From the NCBI GenBank assembly GCA_019359045.1, contig JAHHIA010000009.1:186001-250000 (forward strand): 64,000 nt of DNA, read 5' to 3'. Shown here piece after piece: positions 16,454-26,487 of the stretch. Numbering within the stretch: the first letter of the stretch is position 1; each line of letters starts with the position of its first letter. The DNA comes from Scytolyngbya sp. HA4215-MV1. Lineage in GTDB: Bacteria > Cyanobacteriota > Cyanobacteriia > Leptolyngbyales > Leptolyngbyaceae. The position numbers and the translations under genes were made by a program. The notes beneath the pieces were generated by a model that did no database searches, was not told where the DNA came from, and worked only from the letters and a program-made list of their open reading frames with translations.

Positions 16454-17458
16454 ACTGATCGGGCCATTCTTTTGGCTGTGATTTTGGCTGAGATCGAAAT
16501 GCGGCGATAGAGAGATACAATAACCGAGCTGCGTCGGTGAAAATGAGTCTGTATGGGCGATTGTTGCTCAGCCCGTGCTGTTTTAGTGAGGCTACGAATG
16601 CAGACAATTGATTGATTTCGTCGTTCTCAGTCGAGGAAGTCAAGAAAACGATAGAGATAAAAAGACGTAACTTCACCGGCGGATTGCGATCACGTTGCAA
16701 TCAAAATTGGCTACTTTCACCACTCAATTTTTGCCCACTTCTGTGGGAGCGATCTCTCCTCTGAAAAGACAGGTTCTGTCGAGACTCCGTCATCCTTATC
16801 TATTACAGAGAGGACTCAATCGGCACTTAAAACACCCTATTTTTTGTCAACTATTTTGCTTAATTCCGATTCGCTTGAGAATCCCGAACAAACATATTGT
16901 CAGTAATGTTTGCATCCAGTTTCTTAACGTCAAAAAACATTCGGAATTGCTATCTCTAGCCTCTATTTACGTCAGCAAATTTAAACAATCTACATAAAAT
17001 CTACATTCTGTAGTATAATCTTGAATAATCACATTTAGTCGAAAACTGAAAGCAACTCAAATTCTTGTATTTGTGGTTTTTCTTGTTTGTGTTGCTGGCA
17101 GTTTGGCGATTCCTGAAGGATAGACCGCATAAGTGGTGTTGAGTGCGTTTGTCTTACTCGGTTTGTCTTCCGCAATTGCGTCGAGGGCGCAGAGTTATGT
17201 GATCGAGATGTCTATCTAGAGTTTACCTTTGATGTCATTTTGAAGTAGTTACGATCGTGGAAACTGCTGATTTCAGCAGGTTTCTGTCGAGCCTAAAGCT
17301 TAACGTGTGTTCTCAATTTGTGTACATTCATTCTTGCGAATGATGTAAATTTCGGCTTGGCTTTATATCCTGAAAATCGACCGAGACAGCGGAACAGAAG
17401 TTCTTTCTATTCTCCTGATTCGCTTTCACTGTTGTTGAATTCTGGGACGGGCAAAACT

Positions 17459-18733
17459 ATGTTCTCTTTAGGTCAAAAACGCATTGCGCTGATTTCGGTT
17501 CATGGTGATCCTGCTGTTGAAATTGGTAAAGAAGAAGCGGGTGGACAAAATGTTTACGTGCGCAATGTGGGTGAAGCATTGGCTTGTCAGGGATGGCAAG
17601 TTGATATGTTTACTCGACGGGCAAACGCTGAACAACCTGCGATCGTGGAACACAGTTCAAATTGTCGGACAATCCGCTTAACCGCAGGTCCACAAGAGTT
17701 TGTGCCACGAGATGAAATTTTTGATTACGCACCGGAATTTGTCCAAGCATTGCTGAATTTTCAACAGCAACTTAACTACCAATATCCTTTAGTTCATACG
17801 AATTATTGGATTTCGTCTTGGGTAGGTATGGAACTGAAAAAACGACAACCGCGACTTAAGCAAGTGCATACTTATCACTCGTTAGGAGCCGTGAAGTACA
17901 AATCGGTTCCGACGATTCCGATGATTGCCCGGACGCGATTGGCAGTGGAGAAGAACGTTCTAGAAACAGCTGACCGAATTGTGGCAACAAGTCCCCAAGA
18001 AAAAGAGCATATGCGATCGCTGGTCTCATCTCAGGGTCAGATCGATGTTATTCCCTGTGGTACGGATATTCGCCGCTTTGGGTCGATCGATCGTTCAGAA
18101 GCGCGCCAAATCCTAGGCATTGCCCCAGACACCAAAGTTGTGCTCTATGTGGGGCGTTTTGACCCCCGCAAAGGCATTGAAACGGCGGTCCGTGCCTTTG
18201 GTCAATCTGCCTTGCAGGATCAAGCTAATATGCTCTTGATCATCGGTGGTGGTAGCCGTCCTGGTCAGAGCGATGGCTTGGAACGAGAACGCATTGAAGA
18301 GATCGTTCAGGAACTCGATTTGCAAGACATCACCCGATTTCCCGGTCGGTTAGGGGATCAGGATCTGCCAATTTATTATGCTGCGGCAGATGTTTGTGTG
18401 GTGCCCAGCCATTACGAACCCTTTGGTCTCGTCGCCATTGAAGCAATGGCATGTCAGACCCCCGTGATAGCTAGCGATGTAGGCGGACTACAGTTTACCG
18501 TCTTACATGAGCAGACAGGCTTGCTGGTACCGCCAAAAGACGATGCTGCGTTTGCCTTGGCGATCGATCGCGTCTTGCTCAATGAGCCATGGCGCGACCA
18601 GTTGGGACAAACTGCCAGACAGCGCGTTGAGACCCAATTTAGTTGGAACGGGGTGGCTTCTCAACTGAGCAACCTCTATTCGCAGCTACTAGAAGAAAAA
18701 GCCGTCAAGAAAGAACTGGCTCAGGTGTCTTAA
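17459..18733 (+). CDS. Glycosyltransferase family 1/4 (sucrose-synthase-like group)
   Basis: This 424-residue GT-B glycosyltransferase begins MFSLGQKRIALISVHGDP. The N-domain has GGQNVYVRNVGEALACQGW and VHTNYWISSWVG. The C-domain has VLYVGRFDPRKGIETAVRAF, then HYEPFGLVAIEAMACQTPVI with the EX7E motif that binds the sugar nucleotide, and ASDVGGLQFTVLHEQTGLLV. Its overall pattern resembles sucrose-phosphate-synthase, sucrose-synthase and MshA-type enzymes. It should be cytoplasmic, with an NDP-sugar donor and unknown acceptor. The frame is open for 47 codons upstream, but those residues are unlike the family. The leader is long and a strong terminator follows. Confidence 0.88.
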   Translation: MFSLGQKRIALISVHGDPAVEIGKEEAGGQNVYVRNVGEALACQGWQVDMFTRRANAEQPAIVEHSSNCRTIRLTAGPQEFVPRDEIFDYAPEFVQALLNFQQQLNYQYPLVHTNYWISSWVGMELKKRQPRLKQVHTYHSLGAVKYKSVPTIPMIARTRLAVEKNVLETADRIVATSPQEKEHMRSLVSSQGQIDVIPCGTDIRRFGSIDRSEARQILGIAPDTKVVLYVGRFDPRKGIETAVRAFGQSALQDQANMLLIIGGGSRPGQSDGLERERIEEIVQELDLQDITRFPGRLGDQDLPIYYAAADVCVVPSHYEPFGLVAIEAMACQTPVIASDVGGLQFTVLHEQTGLLVPPKDDAAFALAIDRVLLNEPWRDQLGQTARQRVETQFSWNGVASQLSNLYSQLLEEKAVKKELAQVS

Positions 18734-18761
18734 CCATCCTGATCACAGTGAAGCAACTGAG

Positions 18762-18791
18762 CCTCCAGAGAAGTGACGCTTCTCTGGAGGT
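18762..18791. terminator. Bidirectional intrinsic terminator
   Basis: CCTCCAGAGAAG-tgacg-CTTCTCTGGAGG is a 12-bp perfect stem, followed by TTT on the plus strand. It lies between the convergent glycosyltransferase and mgtC-family genes. Confidence 0.8.
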
Positions 18792-18809
18792 TTCAGTGAT
18801 CGCCTGCTT

Positions 18810-19283
18810 TTACATATTCTCACTTTCATTAAATAGCCCAGTTTTTTCTAGGCGCTTGACCAGACTCAGCACTAATAGGGTGAAGAAAGCCCCGACCAGA
18901 CTCAACTGCCAGAGTCCGCATCCTGCTGCAATACCGAGGGCAGCTGCGACCCAAACCGCAGCGGCTGACGTGAGGCCTACCACCCTGGGTTGACTGGTTT
19001 CTTGTCGCGATCGATGCAGAATTTCACCAGCGCCCAGAAAACCAACGCCTGTTGCAATGCCCTGAATCGCGCGGCTGAGGGCTTCACTCGATCGCGGTTC
19101 AATTTGTAATGGCACCAGCACAAACAGGGCAGACCCTAAACTGACCAGCATATAAGTTCGCAATCCGGCTGCTTTGTTATGCAATTGGCGATTCCAGCCA
19201 ATTACGCCCCCCGCACAAAGCGAGAGGGTCAAGCGACCTATTAAGACACCCCAATTATTTGCATCTATAAAAACAGAACTCAT
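18810..19283 (-). CDS. MgtC/SapB-family membrane protein
   Basis: This 157-residue protein has four to five membrane segments and MgtC-family landmarks: LSLCAGGVIGWNRQLHNKAA, GLRTYMLVSLGSALFVLVPL, GIATGVGFLGAGEILHRSR and GLTSAAAVWVAAALGIAAGC. It lacks the long C-terminal soluble domain of Salmonella MgtC. In other bacteria the family helps growth in low Mg2+ and modulates F-type ATP synthase; the exact role here is unknown. Confidence 0.92.
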   Translation of the reverse strand: MSSVFIDANNWGVLIGRLTLSLCAGGVIGWNRQLHNKAAGLRTYMLVSLGSALFVLVPLQIEPRSSEALSRAIQGIATGVGFLGAGEILHRSRQETSQPRVVGLTSAAAVWVAAALGIAAGCGLWQLSLVGAFFTLLVLSLVKRLEKTGLFNESENM

Positions 19284-20151
19284 AAATTAAAATTTTGGTT
19301 GACCAAACTTCTCGATTCCCAGAGTCAGTTTAGGGGATGTGCTGTGCCTCCCACAACGACCAACCACCCGCTTCAAGGCTGGTGTAGGGGAGTAAAAATG
19401 TGTCTGACGATACGCTTCTATCCCTCGCTCAAACCAGCTTACTACTTTCTTTCAATATTAAATTTTCCTATCATAACCCTATCTGATTTAAGACCTGCCA
19501 AGCCAAGCCAAGCAAGCGATCGAAAAGGCTGTCCAAGTCGGACTTTTTAACGTTTCAGAGCAGAATTGATCAGTCATTTCGATGACTATTTTGGGATAAC
19601 TGAACGACTTCAGTTGGGATTTTAGACTATTACCTCTCGTTACTCGTTGGCAGAGCAATTGAGGAACAGGGATTGAAGTGAAAGCACTCTCAAGCCCAAT
19701 ATCTAGTGTCCTTCAGCTCGACTTCAGCAAATTATTTTTTTACATAAATCGGTTACCTCCTCTGCGATTGCAAATAATCAATCACTTATGAATTTCTGTC
19801 TTTAGAATGAAGGGAAGTTCTGCCTTTAGGAAGAGTCAAAATTCCCCTTAAAAGTCTCTAAGGAATGACTCCTAATTGCAACAAAAATTCAAAAAAACCT
19901 TTTGGTGTGACCCTTCTAGTGATTTCAAAGCAGGAGATGAAGTGCTTGCAAGCGATTGGGGTTTTAACTAGTTAAAGTTGGCACTCGAAAGTCCATTTGC
20001 TTTCAGTAGGTCTGCCGATTCCTGCGATCTCCACCCTATTGAATTGATCCCCGATTTGTTCTATTCTTGAAATTAAGAAAGTCTTAGAAACGTTTTAAAT
20101 TTTATTAAGTTTCGACCTGTTTGTTGCATTCAGATTGGGTTAAAAAACATT
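19284..20151. other. A+T-rich spacer without recognisable gene
   Basis: This 868-bp region lies between the mgtC-family gene (minus) and the small zinc-ribbon gene (plus). I see only short unsupported frames. The last 150 bp are very A+T-rich and probably hold the promoter of the downstream small gene. Confidence 0.5.
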
Positions 20152-20334
20152 ATGAACGAGTGTCCTTGCTGCTCCGAACAATTATTAAGACATGCCCGTC
20201 ATAGTGGGGTTTATTGGTTCTGTCCTCACTGCTGGGAAGAAATGCCAAATTTAGATTCCGACTTGGCTCGTAATCGTCATCAAACTCAGGTGCTGAATCG
20301 TTCCATTACTGCCTTAGTTTTAACAGCCCACTAA
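20152..20334 (+). CDS. Small zinc-ribbon protein (60 aa), conserved in cyanobacteria
   Basis: The 60-residue protein opens MNECPCCSEQLLRHARHSGV and continues YWFCPHCWEEMPNL. Two CxxC pairs (Cys4/Cys7 region and Cys24/Cys27) would bind one zinc ion as a ribbon. The C-terminus (ARNRHQTQVLNRSITALVLT) is helical. I recall similar small cyanobacterial proteins with no assigned function. It has its own strong terminator 147 bp downstream, so it is a monocistronic unit. It could be a nucleic-acid or protein-binding accessory factor. Confidence 0.75.
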   Translation: MNECPCCSEQLLRHARHSGVYWFCPHCWEEMPNLDSDLARNRHQTQVLNRSITALVLTAH

Positions 20335-20480
20335 CGCTAAACATTGCTTGATTTCGTAACACCACTCTCTTGAGTGAAAAGAACAATTCTTTAGTTTTTT
20401 TTAAGCTTTCATTGGTGTGATTTTTGCCTCTGAATCTCCTAGGAGATCAGGGTTGTCGGCAAAGATTTTCTCAAACCGCT

Positions 20481-20508
20481 GCAAGGTGAACTTTCACCTT
20501 GCTTTTTT
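20481..20508 (+). terminator. Intrinsic terminator
   Basis: GCAAGGTGAA-ct-TTCACCTTGC is a perfect 10-bp stem followed by six T residues. It lies between the small zinc-ribbon gene and the GH116 gene. Confidence 0.88.
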
Positions 20509-20594
20509 ATGGGTCTGTAACCCTTTTGACTACTGCGATCGTGCGCCGTTCCTGGTAGTCTGCCAATGAGAGGACTACTACTTACAATTGGGGA

Positions 20595-23312
20595 ATGCAA
20601 AGTCAACGCCTTTCTATTGAAATTCCGGCTTGTGCCTGGAGCCGTCCATTCGGTTTGGGCTGGGAAACACCCTACACCGTTCGTTATTCCAGCAATCTGG
20701 ATGATGGTCCCTGGCATGGGATGCCCTTAGGTGGTTTTGGAGCAGGCTGTATTGGACGATCTCCTCGTGGGGAGTTTAACCTCTGGCATCTAGATGGCGG
20801 AGAACATTGTTTTAAGACGCTGCCTGCTTGCCAGTTCAGTGTGTTTGAACAAGGGGGCGATCGCAATCAAGCCTACGCCCTCTGTACGCAACTACCGGAA
20901 GATGGCAGCTTGAGCACCTGGCAGTGGTATCCCGTGAGTGTTGGCAGAGACGCGGGGACGCGGGAACACAGCGGCACGGAGACGCAGGGAGAGGAAAGAG
21001 ATGGGGAGGACAGCGGAGAGGAAGAAGTAGAGTCCAAAATCCAAAATCCAAAATCCAAAATCACTACGGGGACTTATCACGCGCTCTATCCCCGCAGTTG
21101 GTTTACTTACGAGAATGTTTTGCAAGCCCAGTTAACTTGCGAACAGTTCTCGCCCATCTGGGCACACAGCTATCAAGAATCGAGTTATCCAGTGGCAGTT
21201 TTTCTCTGGACTGCCTATAACCCGACCGATCGCCCCCTCACTCTCAGCATTTTGTTGACCTGGCAAAATCTGGCGGGCTGGTTTACCAACGCGCTTAAGT
21301 CGCCCGATGTGAAAGTGCGCGATGATGGGAGTCCCGTTTACGCATACCAGGCAAAGTGGGGGAAAAGCCAGGGCAACTTTAATCGCTTGACCGGGGATGA
21401 GCAGCGGTTAGGGATTATGTTGGGTAAGCAGATGGGAGCGCAGTCGGCAGAGGGTCGTCCGGCTGAGGGGGATGGGCAATGGACGATCGCGACGCCACTC
21501 AATCCCCATCTGGCGGAAGTGTTCTACCACACGCGCTGGAACCCCGCGGGAGATGGCGCAGACTTGTGGAGCCAATTTGCTCAGGATGGCTCGATCGCGA
21601 ATGTGGATGATGAAACTCCGGCAGCAATAGACGAACAGATCGGCGGTGCGATCTCGGTGCGTTTTACTTTGAAACCAGGACAGACACGGCAAATTCCCTT
21701 CATTCTGGCATGGGATTTGCCAGTGACTGAATTTGCCGCAGGGGTAGAATACTTTCGTCGCTATACCGACTTTTTTGGGCGTACAGGCGACAATGCCTGG
21801 ACGATTGCTCGCACTGCCTTGAAACATCACACCACCTGGCGAGAAAAGATTTGCACCTGGCAACAACCGATCCTCGATCGGCAGGATTTGCCCGACTGGT
21901 TCAAGATGGCGCTGTTCAACGAACTGTACCTGCTAACGGATGGCGGTGCGCTCTGGAGTGCCGCCGATGAACGCGATCCAGTGGGGCAATTTGCTGTGCT
22001 GGAGTGTATCGACTACCGTTGGTACGAAAGTTTGGATGTCCGGCTTTACGGGTCGTTTGGCTTGTTGATGCTATTTCCCGAATTGGAAAAAGCAGTGATC
22101 CGAGCCTTCGCCAGGGCGATTCCAGTCAGGGACGATACGCCGCGCGTAGTGGGCTACTATTACACGATCGGGGCAGAAAGCCCCCTAGCGGTTCGCAAGG
22201 TTGCCGGAGCCACCCCTCATGACCTGGGTGCCCCCAATGAGCATGTTTGGGAAAAGACTAACTACACCAGCTATCAGGACTGCAACCTCTGGAAAGACCT
22301 GCCTAGCGATTTTGTTTTGCAGGTCTATCGCAACTATTTGCTGACTGGCGCCACCGATGAGGTGTTTCTGGCAGAGTGCTGGGATGCGATCGTCCAAACC
22401 CTTGCCTACCTCAAAACCTTTGACTGTGATGGGGATGGCATCCCCGAAAATTCGGGTGCTCCCGACCAAACCTTTGACGACTGGAAACTGCAAGGCGTCA
22501 GTGCCTACTGCGGGGGACTGTGGATCGCGGCATTGGAAGCAGCGATCGCGATCGGGCAAATCTTAGTGAACCGCACCTCCCTGGGAGAACAGGAAGCACC
22601 TGATTTTCTTCAAGCTCCAGCGTCCCTTATGCCGCAATACCAGTCATGGTTAGAGCAATCTCGTCCCATTTACCAGGAAAAGCTCTGGAATGGTCAGTAC
22701 TATCGTCTAGATAGTGACAGTGGCTCAGATGTAGTGATGGCAGATCAACTCTGCGGCCAGTTCTATGCCCGTTTGTTGAACCTACCCGATGTGGTACCGA
22801 TCGACTGTGCCCAGTCAGCATTGCAAACGGTATACGACAGTTGCTTTGTCAAATTCAACCAATATCTAGCATCGGGTGCTCTGCAAACCCAAACTTTTAC
22901 CTCCGTGCAGCAAGCCAGAGCTGCAGAACAACAGAGTGGCCCCCCCCAAAAAAGTCCACAATCCTCCAGCGAAGTAGCGCAGCTCCCTCACCAAAATCAA
23001 AAATCTACCGTCCCGATCGGGGCTGCCAACGGCGTCCGTCCCAATGGTGTCCCCGAAAACCCCAATGCCACCCATCCTCTCGAAGTCTGGACGGGGATCA
23101 ATTTTGGTTTAGCCGCATTCCTGATGCAAATGGGACTGCAGGCGGAAGCGTGGCAGCTAACCGAGGCGGTTGTTCGTCAAATCTATGAGAATGGGCTACA
23201 ATTCCGCACACCGGAAGCAATCACGGCAAGCGGCACCTTCCGCGCCTGTCACTATCTACGGGCAATGGCAATTTGGGCAATTTACGGCGTATTGATTAAT
23301 TTCGATCGCTGA
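20595..23312 (+). CDS. GH116 beta-glucosidase / glucosylceramidase-like protein
   Basis: This 905-residue protein belongs to glycoside hydrolase family 116 (bile-acid beta-glucosidase, GBA2, and bacterial beta-glucosidases). The N-domain has PLGGFGAGCIGRSPRGEFNL and WHLDGGEHCFKTLPACQFSV. The (alpha/alpha)6 catalytic domain has LYLLTDGGALWS, VLECIDYRWYESLDVRLYGS with the expected nucleophile Glu, and SGAPDQTFDDWKLQGVSAYC with the acid/base Asp. No signal peptide is seen, so it is cytoplasmic. Residues about 115-157 are an insertion encoded by a purine-rich repeat (see separate entry). A second low-complexity insertion lies at about residues 775-820 (PPQKSPQSSS, PHQNQKS). Substrate is unknown. 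Confidence 0.92.
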   Translation: MQSQRLSIEIPACAWSRPFGLGWETPYTVRYSSNLDDGPWHGMPLGGFGAGCIGRSPRGEFNLWHLDGGEHCFKTLPACQFSVFEQGGDRNQAYALCTQLPEDGSLSTWQWYPVSVGRDAGTREHSGTETQGEERDGEDSGEEEVESKIQNPKSKITTGTYHALYPRSWFTYENVLQAQLTCEQFSPIWAHSYQESSYPVAVFLWTAYNPTDRPLTLSILLTWQNLAGWFTNALKSPDVKVRDDGSPVYAYQAKWGKSQGNFNRLTGDEQRLGIMLGKQMGAQSAEGRPAEGDGQWTIATPLNPHLAEVFYHTRWNPAGDGADLWSQFAQDGSIANVDDETPAAIDEQIGGAISVRFTLKPGQTRQIPFILAWDLPVTEFAAGVEYFRRYTDFFGRTGDNAWTIARTALKHHTTWREKICTWQQPILDRQDLPDWFKMALFNELYLLTDGGALWSAADERDPVGQFAVLECIDYRWYESLDVRLYGSFGLLMLFPELEKAVIRAFARAIPVRDDTPRVVGYYYTIGAESPLAVRKVAGATPHDLGAPNEHVWEKTNYTSYQDCNLWKDLPSDFVLQVYRNYLLTGATDEVFLAECWDAIVQTLAYLKTFDCDGDGIPENSGAPDQTFDDWKLQGVSAYCGGLWIAALEAAIAIGQILVNRTSLGEQEAPDFLQAPASLMPQYQSWLEQSRPIYQEKLWNGQYYRLDSDSGSDVVMADQLCGQFYARLLNLPDVVPIDCAQSALQTVYDSCFVKFNQYLASGALQTQTFTSVQQARAAEQQSGPPQKSPQSSSEVAQLPHQNQKSTVPIGAANGVRPNGVPENPNATHPLEVWTGINFGLAAFLMQMGLQAEAWQLTEAVVRQIYENGLQFRTPEAITASGTFRACHYLRAMAIWAIYGVLINFDR
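20938..21063 (+). repeat. Repeat-derived in-frame insertion within GH116 gene
   Basis: A purine-rich tract (gcagagacgcggggacgcgg onward) is followed by four TCCAAAA-type units at 21033-21062, which encode ESKIQNPKSKI. The reading frame is kept. The same composite (purine-rich tract, then TCCAAAAT units) occurs inside recJ at 47319-47447. Confidence 0.75.
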
Positions 23313-23389
23313 AAAGCCCTAAATTAGTTAAAAATCAGGGGAGCAGTATTGCTCCTACGGAGTTCCTTTTTGGTTCGATTCTTACTCGG

Positions 23390-26335
23390 ATGAAAAAAAT
23401 ACTGCTTTGCTTCGCTTTTTTGCTGGGGATAGGGATTGCGCTCGGTAGCGGCACGGTTCATACCACGCAGGTTCATGCCACACAGTCCCCGCATGCATCG
23501 ACGATGACACCGCTCTCTAGCCCCACGATCGCGCCGATCGCTTTACCCTCAGTTGCAGGGTCCCGTGACTCTCAATCCCAGCAATTGGCTGCTGCCCCTA
23601 CGGCCAAGGCAAGCCCAGATGCTGCCGACCCAGACGCGCCTAAGTTTGAAGACTTTGACAAAGTCGTGAAAGGGGCACGGAAGCTGAATGGGCTGTTTAC
23701 GCTTTACTACAAGGCAAATTCGGGCAAGCTGTATTTAGAAATTCAACCCACCCAATTGAACCGTAACTTTTTGGGCGTCATGACGCTGGAATCGGGAGTG
23801 GGCGAGTTTGGACTCTATCGAGGAATGCCGATCGGCGACTTTCTGTTTACCCTGCAGCGGATCAAGAACAATATTCAGTTTGTCATCCCCAATGTTTATT
23901 TCCGCACTCGCCTGGGTGACCCCACCCCACGCGCACTCAGTCATTCCTTCAGTGACTCTACACTCTACACACTGCCGATTAAGAGCATCCATCCCCAACG
24001 CAAAACCTTATTGGTGGATCTAGAGACTGTACTGTTGAGTGATTCGCCAGGACTAACGACGCTTTTTTCCAGTTTGGCAAAACAGTCTTATAAGGTAGAT
24101 GCAGAAAAAGCTTACTTTGGCACCCCTAAAGCCTTTCCCAAAAATATTGAATTAGAGTCAGTTTTTGGGTTTGTTTACAACGGTGGAACCGAACCCCTGG
24201 ATCTGGAAAGCTTGCCAGATAATCGTGCCTTTAGCTTGAGTGTGCGCTACAGCCTATCGGAATTGCCAGAAAACAACGGCTATCGCCCTCGAATGGCAGA
24301 CGATCGCGTCGGTTACTTCATCACCGCTTACCAAAATTTTTCAGATGATGAGGATCGTGACCCCTTTGTCCGCTACATCAATCGCTGGCATCTAGAAAAG
24401 CAAAATCCTCAGGCAGAGCTATCCCCCCCCAAAAAACCGATCGTCTTCTGGATCGAAAACACAGTTCCCGTCGAATACCGCGATGCAGTGCGTGAAGGTA
24501 TTTTGCTGTGGAACAAAGCCTTTGCCAAAATTGGCTTTCAGGATGCGATTCAGGTCAAGCAAATGCCCCCCAATGCCGATTGGGACCCGGCCGATGTTCG
24601 CTACAATACGATTCGCTGGTTTAGCGCCGTAGATGCAGGGTTTGCCGTGGGTCCTTCGCGTGTTAATCCACTGACCGGAGAAATTCTGGATGCCGATATC
24701 CTCGTCGATTCGGGCTTTACGCGCTACACCAAGCAAGAATATCGTACGCTGGTTGAACCCGAACAGGTGGCAATGATGCCACTTTGGCTGCGCCTCACTG
24801 GCAATCCCAATTTGTGTACTCCAGAGGGCGTTTCCCAATATTTGCGGCACCATGCCAATCAATTAACCACTGCTTTACCCCAGCAAGACAGCAGGGTTCA
24901 AGATAGTAAGATTTTAGAGACGAAGGCGATCGAATCCGATCGCTGCTATCACTTAGCCGCCGCCCAACAATTTGCGATCGGGTCTATGGCACTGTCAACC
25001 TTTCAGAATGTTTTGCCTAGCAGTGCCGAACAACAAGCGTATGTGCATCAATTTCTGCGTCACCTGATTGCCCACGAAGTAGGTCATACCTTGGGACTTC
25101 GGCACAACTTTCACGCCAGTTCCATGTTGCGACCAGAGGAGTTAAATAATACTGAAATTACCCACGATCGTGGCTTAGTCGCTTCTGTGATGGACTATGC
25201 CCCCGTCAATCTTGCACCCGCAGGCACTCAGCAAGGCGATTATTACACCACGCTCGTCGGTCCTTATGACGAATGGGCGATCGCTTATGGCTACCAGCCC
25301 AGCAATAGCCTAGTCCCCCAGGCAGAGCTACCCAAACTGAATCAACTCGCTGCTCGTGCGCCCGAACCCGACTTGAGCTATGGCACCGATGAAGACTTCT
25401 TCAGTGCGATCGATCCCATGATCAACGTCTTCGACCTGAGCGCCGACTTGTTGACCTACGGACAGTGGCAAATGAACAATGCCAATCAACTGTGGGATCG
25501 GCTGGACAAACGCTATCCCACCAAAGGTGAGCGATACAACGATGTCCGGATTATGTTCGACACGGTCTTTGGCTACTACGCCAATTACGCTTCGTTTATC
25601 GTCAACTACATTGGTGGACAGTCTTTTAATCGATTTCGTGCAGGTGACGCCGCCGACCGACTCCCCTTTGAACCAGTCCCCGTTGAGAAACAACGCGAGG
25701 CACTCGCAGTCCTGCAAAAGAACGTGTTTGAAGACACCCACTTTCACTTTTCTCCTAAGTTGCTGAACAAACTCGCGCCTTCTCGCTGGCTGCACTGGGG
25801 ATCGCTACCCCGATTTTCGGAGTTAGACTACCCTATCCACGAACGGGTGCTGTTCTTACAAAGTCTGGTACTAAGCGATCTCTTGTCCTCCCAGCGACTC
25901 AATCGCCTACGTAACACTGAACTCAAAACGGCACCGGGTGAGGCTCTCACCCTCCCAGAACTCTTTGAGAATTTGCAATCGGGGATCTGGCGCGAAGTTT
26001 TGCAATCTGACCAAAAGCCCTTGCAGATCTCCAGTTTTCGACGGGCACTGCAACGTCAATACATGAACACACTGATTAATCTGGCGCTGCGTAATAGCAA
26101 CGCCGCCATTCAAAATGCTCAGACATTGCCAGACTTGATTTTGGCAATGGAAACGGCCGATGCCCCCGAAGATGCCCGCACCTTGGCATGGTATGAGCTA
26201 CGCCAACTACACGATGTCTTGCGATCGACCATACGAAAACAACACAGCAAACTGGATACTTACACGCGGGCACATCTTGAAGAAGCCTACGATCGCATTG
26301 GCAAAGCCCTGGATGCCAATTTGCAATCCCAGTAA
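23390..26335 (+). CDS. Exported zinc metalloprotease (DUF5117/DUF4953 type)
   Basis: This 981-residue protein starts with a signal peptide (MKKILLCFAFLLGIGIALGSG) and a Thr/Ser/Pro-rich linker. The DUF5117 region follows from about residue 90 (KLNGLFTLYYKANSGKLYLE). The zinc site is IAHEVGHTLGLRHNFHASS with His562, Glu563, His566 and His572, an HExxHxxGxxH metzincin pattern; VMDYAP downstream is the Met-turn. It should act outside the plasma membrane. Length and domain order match the large zinc-dependent metalloproteases seen in cyanobacteria and Bacteroidetes, whose substrates are not known. It starts 77 bp after the GH116 gene and may be read from the same transcript. Confidence 0.9.
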   Translation: MKKILLCFAFLLGIGIALGSGTVHTTQVHATQSPHASTMTPLSSPTIAPIALPSVAGSRDSQSQQLAAAPTAKASPDAADPDAPKFEDFDKVVKGARKLNGLFTLYYKANSGKLYLEIQPTQLNRNFLGVMTLESGVGEFGLYRGMPIGDFLFTLQRIKNNIQFVIPNVYFRTRLGDPTPRALSHSFSDSTLYTLPIKSIHPQRKTLLVDLETVLLSDSPGLTTLFSSLAKQSYKVDAEKAYFGTPKAFPKNIELESVFGFVYNGGTEPLDLESLPDNRAFSLSVRYSLSELPENNGYRPRMADDRVGYFITAYQNFSDDEDRDPFVRYINRWHLEKQNPQAELSPPKKPIVFWIENTVPVEYRDAVREGILLWNKAFAKIGFQDAIQVKQMPPNADWDPADVRYNTIRWFSAVDAGFAVGPSRVNPLTGEILDADILVDSGFTRYTKQEYRTLVEPEQVAMMPLWLRLTGNPNLCTPEGVSQYLRHHANQLTTALPQQDSRVQDSKILETKAIESDRCYHLAAAQQFAIGSMALSTFQNVLPSSAEQQAYVHQFLRHLIAHEVGHTLGLRHNFHASSMLRPEELNNTEITHDRGLVASVMDYAPVNLAPAGTQQGDYYTTLVGPYDEWAIAYGYQPSNSLVPQAELPKLNQLAARAPEPDLSYGTDEDFFSAIDPMINVFDLSADLLTYGQWQMNNANQLWDRLDKRYPTKGERYNDVRIMFDTVFGYYANYASFIVNYIGGQSFNRFRAGDAADRLPFEPVPVEKQREALAVLQKNVFEDTHFHFSPKLLNKLAPSRWLHWGSLPRFSELDYPIHERVLFLQSLVLSDLLSSQRLNRLRNTELKTAPGEALTLPELFENLQSGIWREVLQSDQKPLQISSFRRALQRQYMNTLINLALRNSNAAIQNAQTLPDLILAMETADAPEDARTLAWYELRQLHDVLRSTIRKQHSKLDTYTRAHLEEAYDRIGKALDANLQSQ

Positions 26336-26487
26336 GCCAAATCAAGCTTGCATAATTTTCGGCTCAAAGAACAGCAAACGACAAGTTTGATCGATTGTCT
26401 TTTGACAACTGTCATCCCTTAGAGAAAAAAATATGGATCAGTCCACATGGGCTGATCCAGGTTGCAACCCTATCCACCACGCATCTA

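Larger units (their letters stand above)
16176..17458. other. Long non-coding spacer between cphB and a glycosyltransferase
   Basis: Nearly 1.3 kb with no convincing gene; frames on both strands lack family signatures, good starts or codon bias. It holds a hairpin (16259-16290), nested GC palindromes (16307-16339), one copy of a palindromic repeat (16413-16453) and a 5' leader hairpin at about 17259-17285 (GAAACTGCTGA / TCAGCAGGTTTC, one bulge). The last 450 bp, A+T-rich, probably hold the promoter and leader of the glycosyltransferase gene. Confidence 0.55.

Noticed and set aside
16452-16997. Two short open frames in the cphB downstream spacer
   Set aside because: They begin at TTG codons, lack ribosome-binding sites and family features, and one overlaps repeat sequence.
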